DNA from: Spizellomyces punctatus DAOM BR117
Lineage: Eukaryota > Chytridiomycota > Chytridiomycetes > Spizellomycetales > Spizellomycetaceae
DNA length: 64,000 nucleotides
Reading direction: 5' to 3'
Assembly: GCF_000182565.1 (NCBI RefSeq)
Contig: NW_015971544.1
Coordinates: 703,803-767,802 of the forward strand
Shown one piece after another: positions 56,735-64,000 of this stretch; position 1 is the first letter of the stretch; each line of letters starts with the position of its first letter. Both the position numbers and the translations under genes were made by a program. The notes beneath the pieces are model-generated. The model was not told the DNA's origin, did not search any database, and was given only the letters and a program-made list of their open reading frames with translations.

Positions 56735-57355
56735 TGAGCACTTCAAGAAATGAGTGTGTGGTGATTGCTGGCGGGCCGTTGTGCTTTGGAAAGGCTGGTT
56801 GTTTGTCGTCAGCAGTTTGGTGCTGTGCCAATACCGTGGGGCACAGTCAGAAAGCGTCATTCAACAACGATTTCACTAATCGACGCAACAAGCTCTTTTT
56901 GGAAATGGACCAATGCCTTTTGCTTTTATGTGTTGGAATGGGAAGATTCATTTTGTCACTCCCAATGCCCAGAATCTTGGAGTTACGCGAGTTTACATTA
57001 GAGCAAGCTGATGCATTGGTAAAGGATGGGATGGGTATACCGCATGGTGCTTTGTGGTTTGGTCGAATACTATTGCAGAAATCAACCATGCAGGTAACAT
57101 GATGGGTGTCCCCTCTTGGGAGGCTAGCTCTATGCATTCTCTCCCATAATGCCTAGGTGTAAGCGTCCGTCGGAAGGCCATGGCGTGCAATGGAAATATG
57201 GATGGGGGCATTGCTCTGCGAACCAGCCCAATTCAGAGCGTATTACATAATCTTTTCACGTGACCATCCCATCCAGTAAACAGATCGCGCCTCGTTGTTT
57301 TCTCCATTTCCATTTGCCATTTTCAACATTTTCATTAGCTTCACCTTTCCCCACA
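56735..57355. other. Divergent upstream region of the PROPPIN and zinc-protease-like genes
   Basis: These 621 bases lie between divergent starts and should hold both promoters. Open frames exist (for example 56734-57102) but show no family signature. Confidence 0.45.
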
Positions 57356-58462
57356 ATGGCTATACCCCTCATCCGCGATTTCACGCTGTCCACCGACGAA
57401 AACTTACACATACTTCGCGACGGAGTTGTGTATGACGCCTTTGCGTGCGTGCATACCCATCCATTGGTTGGCAAGCGAACAGTTCGAGCATGCTTTGTCA
57501 ATATTGTAAGGAAGGAACCATCGGCAGCACCGCCAACTTCAGATGAATTGGCTTTAATAGACAAGATTCTACTTGCTTCTGCCCCAGAGGTTCATATTCG
57601 GACAGGTGCCGTAGGAAGCATCTTGGGCTGGCACAATCGGCATGAGATGGACAAACACGGTATCCATTAACAAAGTGGTAGGAACATAGCCACTTTTTCC
57701 TTGGAATGTATGCTTATGGGTTGTATGTAACGTCTATTTGATTCGAATAGCTTGTCAATAAGCTGAGAAGTGCAAAGCCTGAAGATGCAATTGGTTTAAG
57801 TGTTTTCCTGTCGGTCACATATCTGCACGAACTTGCTCATTGGACAGGTGCACAGGTCCACGGAGTGGACTGGAGATTACATGATGGTTTCTTTTCATTT
57901 GCAAAAGGAGAACCGGAAGCGGGCTTTTACCTGGAATCTCAGGTATTTGGTGGGCGTATCGCCGCGTATGGGTCTTCCAAGTGGAAGGTATGTTACTTTG
58001 TAATGCCGCTTTGCGTCTAGTTCCAGTGAAGTTGATTCTCATTTCTCGTTAAGATTGCTGGGTTGGCTGTCGAGGGGAACAATCAAGAACGACGTTGGTT
58101 GGCCTTACCAGATACGGTTTTGCTGGAGCTTTTTTATGGTACCTATTACAGTTCCTTCTGGCTTGAAAGATTTCCAGTTGGAATGCGTGGGTTTGTGCAA
58201 GTGACATAAATGCTTTTTCTAATACTTGTCTTCACTTTTAGGGAGACAGCCTTTACCTTTGCATGTTTCGGGTTTGAAGCCCTACGTGCCAAATGGCCAG
58301 CACAAACTGCACAGATCTGTATCATACAGTGCAATGCATGACCCGAGACCCAGGCAGGAGGAGTCTGACTCGGAATCGAATGGAGATGAATCAGATAGTG
58401 GGGATGGCTCTGTTCACTTGTATGCAGTGGCTGGGCCAAACGCTTGGCAAGTTTTAGATTAA
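57356..58462 (+). CDS. Predicted zinc metallopeptidase-like protein (HELAH motif)
   Basis: The start is the ATG at 57356 (MAIPLIRDFTLSTDENLHIL). After an intron near 57660-57785 comes FLSVTYLHELAHWTGAQVHG, with an HExxH zinc motif, then GFYLESQVFGGRIAAYGSS. There ESQVFGG offers a Glu about 35 residues downstream as third ligand, in the gluzincin manner. Two further introns (ending about 58053 and 58240) lead to a C-terminal KIAGLAVEGNNQERRWLALP and an acidic ESDSESNGDESDSGDG stretch before the stop at 58462. Uncharacterised fungal proteins with HExxHW followed by E(S/A)xxFGG are known. The substrate is unknown. The first splice is ambiguous: a phase-1 join to DAIGLSVF fits best. Confidence 0.7.
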
Positions 58463-58552
58463 GTTGGTAATATTGCAGGCCTATTATTTCACAGTACTCA
58501 AACTAGGTGCCTATTAATATCTCACCACGCACCCAACACCTTTTATATCTCC

Positions 58553-61500
58553 CTAAAAGTTCTCCTTGTGGAATCTGAACAATGTTTTCTGATCACTGTC
58601 ACCCAGTTTCGCTTTGGCGAGAGACTGGTTCTGCCTCTTGCAAGCAAATGAGAGTTCACGAGCAAGTGGGAGAGGACCACACATGAAAACTCCAATTTCT
58701 TCGCCTTGGTGTCCTTGAGCGACTTCTCGGAGGATACGAGTCCAGTTGGGTTTTCCAGAGTATTGGTTATAACTTTCAATCTTGACTTTTTTAAGATTCA
58801 ATTCCTATTTAAGCACAATACACGAACTTGTTAATTCCTGTCATTTTGTTTATTTTTTTGCAGGTTACGACTTTTTGCTTACCCCAGTCGTGTACGTGTT
58901 GACAGAGACAACGTCCCTCAAATCCGCAGTATCAATAACAGCGTCAAGGAGATCCTTGAACGAGAGGAGTTCTTGGTCATCACGGCAGATCCAGTAAAAG
59001 TATACCTTGAGTTTTGTGTGATCCGTTTCTCCCTCGAGTCCTTGTCGCTGCTTGGCGCGGATGCTCATGGATTTGAGAATAGAGATGAATGGAGTGACAC
59101 CGATACCAGCACCAACGAGAATGACGGTCGAATGGTCAAATACTTCTTCAGATGCAGCACCGTATGGTCCGTCAACCCTCAGTCTTGGTCTTCCTACTGC
59201 TTTGGGCTCATTGAAACCCGCTACTGCGGAAGGAAGTTCAATATCGCCGGCTTCAATGTTGCTCGTCTTTCTGATGGAGGGTTGAACATTTTGCACGCCG
59301 GTTTTACCAAGACCTAGAAGAACTCGGAGCTGGTAGCACCAGTCCATTTCTGGACGAGCACGGATGTGACAGCTAAAGAAAGGCTCTTCGGGTGCACTCG
59401 TGATCGTAAAAGGATGCCATTCAAGTTCCGCAATATCCGGGCAGTTCAAGAACAAGTACTCTCCAGCCTTGTAAATAAACTTTCTCTTTCCTTGAAGTTT
59501 CATTTTGAGACTCAAAATGTCGGATCCGACAATCTTTGCGTCTACAATGACAACATCCACTTTGGCACGGGTTGTTTGAACTAGCTTCTCAAGACCCATG
59601 AGGGCGAGTGGCCAGATTGAGAATGCCCAGAAAATGGGACCGTGCAGCCAGAGAAGGGCAAAGCACGGCATCCAGAGTTTGTGAACCATGAGGAATGTGC
59701 GATAACCATCGAATCTGCACAATTGGGGTGAAAAGTGTCATTGAGTACAAGGAGCAAACGGAACCAGCGACACAAGAACAAGGCGGAAGGCATTCCACAA
59801 ACCTTCTTCCCATGAATGTAATCAACTTGCGCTTGAAAAGCGACGTTGCAGCCATCAAGATCATCATGAGAGCAATTAAATGTCCAGTGGCTCCAGCAAG
59901 ATTTCCCCACGCCTGATGACCAATATCAACACCAAACTTGTTTGCATTCCACGCAAAGTCCAGATAATGGAACGTAGCGTGCAGAATAGCTGCAACAGAA
60001 ATGAACCCAAAGACAAGCTTGTGCATGTTGATATTGTCGTCGAGGGGTATGATATCCGCCAACGGGGTGCTTCGCAACCAGCACAAAATGTTGCGGAGAA
60101 CGGGTAGGATAATGAACGAACAGTTCAGGTTGAGGGTCTTCCCGAATCCTTTTGCGTAGGGGTAGTAAGGTGCCGGGTCGTTGCCCAACGCCATTGCATA
60201 TCCATAGATCCAAACCCCAATGTTGACGAGAACGTAGATGAAGACAATGGTGGCCCTTTGGCCCTCCCACAACCACCACTCAACAATCTTGGCTGTCAAC
60301 CAAGATCGTTTGACCTCATCTGTTTCAAGGGCAACGGCGGGTCGCTTCTGCGGAGGTTTGATCCCAAGCTTGGTGACGATACCGCCTACCTTGGAGCGAG
60401 GGTTGGCGTGCCCGTATCGGACGAGGAAAAGGCTTGCAAACCCGACGGCACCGGCAGCAGCGGTAGCAGCCACGGAAATACCGACAGCGGCACCAATCGT
60501 CTTGTAGTCTTGTGAAGCCACCAACACTGCTTTCTCTGCATTCGAGATAAAAACATAATGTCAGATACTCCCGCGCTACATCAAGGCAAAAATAGTTGTG
60601 AACAGGCGAGGCACGATACTTACGTTCACGGTTCGAAAAAGCGCTGTTTCTCGTACTGACGAGATTAAAGACACCCGTGTTGTCAATCCTCACCAGCCCA
60701 GCATTGATATACCCGCTCGCAGCATTAATTCTCGCACAGTTTTGAACGCTATTTGCATCATTGGTCTGAATACAATTGGTCTGATTCAAAAAGGCGAGGT
60801 AAGCAATCTTGCTTTGATCGTTGGTAAAGTGGGTAGGTGGGTCCACTCCGTCAGGTTTAAAGTTCATTGGGTAGTTGACGCCTTGGGAACCCATGACGAC
60901 GAGATTGTTGCGGTCGGTACCATCGCGGCCGTTACCAGAGTTGCCTCTCTGATTGGCATCTGACCCAGTCCACTAATGAGAGAGATACATTGACATGTGG
61001 TCTAGCAATCATCAACAAACACACCGCAGCAAAAACATACCTGAATGTGAAGATAGTCACCCTTGTTGGCATTAATCGTGTTGGGCACAAAGTCATACTC
61101 GACACTGGGATACACTTCCACAATGTTCCCACGACGTCCTCGGACATTAAGGTTAATGATGCGAGGTGCCCGGACAAAACTGCTCTTGAGTCCATTTGGA
61201 ATCTTTCGAATAATAAACACATGAGACCGGTCTTCAAATGTTCTTCCAAACTGGGCAGTGTTGACATTAAGGGTGAGCGGACCTGAGACGTTGAATCCCA
61301 GACCGACAAAGTCCGAGGTTGGGTTCCCTACACCAACAGTATGTGATCAATGGATATACTTTTACCAACAAGGGTTTTGTGAATGTTTACCTTTAACCTT
61401 TGAGTTTGCACCATTGAAAAGCGAATCCGTTGCCCACCCATCGTAATCATACGTTGAAATATTGTATCGCAGCCGCAGAACGCATTTTGTTCCGTCCGGG

Positions 61501-62854
61501 TGTCTGTCCTGTGGAATCGTCCAAGTATACTTTGGAGATTCATTGTTGGCAGACTGTCCTAGATGATTGTTGCGTGTTGTTGGACACACTCCGCATTCGG
61601 GTGGGTCCGTGTCCCATTTTCCGACATATTGCCAGACGTTCCCGTTTGTTTCGCATTCGACTTTGTTGTTATACTGGGAAACATATTGAATAAGCAAAGG
61701 TAACATAATCGCGGACACACCACGTTTGTGAGTTTAGTTTGAACCCTTTACCTGTGGATCCGTGCAGTTTCCTTTGTCAATAGCGTTTTGGCTTTCCTGA
61801 CGGTAGTAGCCGCAGCGGGTTGGCTCATCAGTGCAAACATAAACATCCCTCCAAGGGGAAGGGTGCCAATACGGATAGTAGTCTCTAAACAAAAGAAAAT
61901 AGTGATAAATACTTGGCTCTACTGCACATGGTGGTTACGTATGGATCTGTTACCTCTCCTCAGGACACTCGAACCCAAACCGCTGCCCATTATTATTCTG
62001 TCTGGTATAAATGGCCGTATCGCCATTCAGGTTACGATCAGCAATGAAGAGCTTCTTGTTGCGCTTGCGGGTTTTGCAGTTCTGGTAATACGAGTATGTC
62101 TCGTGCTGGCCGTATCGCATGAATTGAGGGTCATTTGGGTTCTCGACGATGGTGTTTGTCGTGAGCCCGTCACGAAGGCCCGGGGCAGAGTCTTCGCACA
62201 TGTACTAAGAGGCCAAAGGTGAGACCATTATTTGTATTAGAGACTTGGAAAATGGAATTGTTGGGAGGATTCATGGAAGTTTTTACCTGCAAGACGAGGT
62301 TGCAGTGCAACCGAGGGTTCGCACCACATCCATGCTGATTTGTCCTAATATACAGACATGCAAAATGTAAGTATAGCCCCTCATCACCACTCAAGAACCT
62401 GTAACATGCATCTTCTAGTATCTCATACCATTCAACTTGGAGCTCACTCCCCTCATAAAATTGCATCACGCCTTGTAGGGCTCCTGCGGCGTTCGCATCA
62501 TAGTTTTGGTTGTTATCCTGACATGGGGTTGTGCAGTCGTCTCCTGCTTGGTATCCGCCGTTACCATTGTTCTGTGAGTCAAACAGGCTGAAATACGGTA
62601 AGATCATTTGGTAAAAGACCATCAAAACATTTGTCACAGTACCGGTTGGCATTGTTGCGATTATTACTCTGCTCATTCAACTTATTGTTGGAGCCTCGTG
62701 GATTGTCTAACAGTCCGAATCGTCAGGGAGCCGAATTAAATAGGATCATGGCATTTATGCAGTGCATAACTTACGCATGTAGATATCTCCTAAAGCACCA
62801 CTCGCCAGAGAGGCGATGGTGCATGCGGATAGAAGCCAGGTCGACAGAACCATG
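58553..62854 (-). CDS. DD3-3-like ectodomain fused to a NADPH oxidase (ferric-reductase/NOX) core
   Basis: The ATG at 62854 opens a signal peptide, MVLSTWLLSACTIASLASGA. The secreted part follows DD3-3 of amoebae: DIYMHNPRGSNN, DSQNNGNGGYQAG, EWTNQHGCG, YSYYQNCKTR, ERDYYPYWHPSPW. A possible cupredoxin-like segment, EYDFVPNTINANKGDYLHIQ, comes next. At 60540-60622 a clean GT-AG intron joins SNRE to QKAVLVASQDYK, entering a membrane helix and then the oxidase. Haem histidines lie in MHKLVFG, ILHATFHYLDF and MVHKLWMPCFALLWLHG. The FAD motif is HPFTITSAPEEP, the NADPH motifs are GAGIGVTPF and FMCGPLPLA, and the end is FRFHKENF. It should pass electrons from NADPH across the membrane to oxygen or metal outside the cell. 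No EF-hands are seen. About twelve introns separate the exons. Confidence 0.85.
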
Positions 62855-64000
62855 GTGGTCTTTCTGCAACTTGAAATGATATATGGGGGTATCTAGGAAA
62901 ATCCATATTATACGATTAATTGCAAATCCTAAAGCGCCGACGACACAACCACTGTGATGCGTTGAACATTGGACTCCCCCCATCTAGGACTTGATCTTAC
63001 CGAAACAGTCGGTATGTATGAGGCACAAGCAAGATCTTGGAGGGTATGAGATGCAATGCTGTCCTAGCGTGATGAGTCGAGTCTATAAAGTCAAAAAAAA
63101 CCAGGAAAAAGTCCCACCAAGACCTCCCTTAAATTCCGGCATGTCTTTCCTCATCACAAGATTGTGCAAAACAAACACTGTTTAGGGTCGGAACATTTCG
63201 AATATGAAGGAAAAAGCACAAACAAATGTTTTCATGCTATTAACCTTTGCCCTCAGATTTAGAACACTGCGCCGCGAAAAGGGTATTTAGGGTTTGCATG
63301 GTCTAGAACATGTTCTCATGATTGTTTAGGTTGATAAAGGAAATAGCTAAAGCAGCAAGGCTGAGGACGTTTTTTTTTTGCATGTGCAGGTTAACATACA
63401 GGGAGACAGAAACTCTGCAAATATGAGGTTGGGGTGAATGCAACTGGTCAAGTTGAATGCGACTTGTCAATTGTCATTTTGTACAAGTGAGATACTTCGA
63501 GAAAGAAACTGTGAACTTTTTCCAATGATGGAAATAGTTTGCGGGAGATGTCAACTGTTAAAAGCCTTCCGACTATGATGATACCAACAAGAAACGGAAA
63601 AGGATGCTACCATGGAACTTTCGTCCCACTAGCATGCGGGAATACCACTAGCACCTTTCGGAGATTTGTTTCTGGAGGGTTTCTGGCGATAATTACCAAT
63701 GTTGGATTTAAAGGTGTCTGAGAAACTCTATCGGACGCTTACCAATGGGTCATGCAATAATATCGGCGAATATACATTGTTGCGCCAAAGATTCTGGCTG
63801 TGATTCACAATGTGCTTTTAGCGATTTTGGGGGTGAAATGTGGGCAGCATCCCATGCGATTTCAGCGCTGGTAGGCGCTCCTGGTTGCTGCAAAGTTTGG
63901 TTTCATAAAACCGTCAGTGTCGTCTTGGCACTCCGAGATCGAGTAGACAAAGTGTGACCTTTACATTCATGCCTGTACATTGTCTAATCAACGGTCTTTG
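62855..64000. other. Upstream region of the oxidase gene, no other gene seen
   Basis: About 1.1 kb up to the right edge shows only short open frames without recognisable signatures. It should include the promoter of the oxidase gene. Confidence 0.5.

Noticed and set aside
62990-63957. Small open frames near the right edge
   Set aside because: They are short, lack motifs and have no splice continuity with one another.

Overview
The window is nuclear DNA of an early-diverging fungus, most likely a zoosporic one (Chytridiomycota or Blastocladiomycota type). Fungal markers are a Pil1/Lsp1 eisosome BAR protein, a Csf1 lipid-transfer giant, and dense genes with short GT-AG introns of about 50-110 nt. 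A CEP350-like centrosomal protein fits a lineage that still builds centrioles. The phylum is inferred, not proven. One assembly gap of 471 N lies at 41162-41632.

Layout. 1-5313: 5' part of a CPSF2-like mRNA 3'-processing factor (-), a membrane-anchored alpha/beta hydrolase (-), and a divergently transcribed Pil1-like BAR protein with an added C-terminal zinc finger (+). 5437-16958: the multi-exon CSF1 gene (-). 17266-23893 (+): NSE4 of the SMC5/6 complex, a long-chain acyl-CoA synthetase, and a disordered protein of unknown function, with a tRNA-Ser(UGA) on the minus strand. 24678-31862: a DUSP-containing ubiquitin protease (-) and the Hsp90 co-chaperone p23 (+), sharing an upstream region. 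32075-38845: a CEP350-like protein (+) with four in-frame repeat arrays. 39433-45650: a second tRNA-Ser identical to the first, a TEAD-like transcription factor cut by the gap, a disordered protein, and microsatellites. 52457-62854: ketopantoate reductase (-), ARF1 (+), a WIPI3/WDR45B-type PROPPIN (-), a HELAH zinc-protease-like protein (+), and a DD3-3 ectodomain fused to a NADPH oxidase (-).

The most unusual part is 45750-52129. Two diverged direct repeats of about 600 bp bracket a 5.2-kb cassette. The cassette holds two unfamiliar genes: a 631-aa protein with a GC-AG intron and a 493-aa G-patch protein. It also has about 20 copies of a 13-nt mini-hairpin, CTCCT-N3-AGGAG, spread through coding and noncoding DNA, plus a short TTAGGG tract and a GC-rich tandem duplication. 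I saw no such hairpins elsewhere in the window. This looks like a hairpin-colonised mobile or subtelomere-derived cassette and is the best candidate for an undescribed system.

Exon joins were read by eye from splice signals and protein continuity. They are firm for ARF1, p23, PIL1, PAN5 and the PROPPIN, and approximate for CSF1, NSE4, the ubiquitin protease, the acyl-CoA synthetase and the oxidase.
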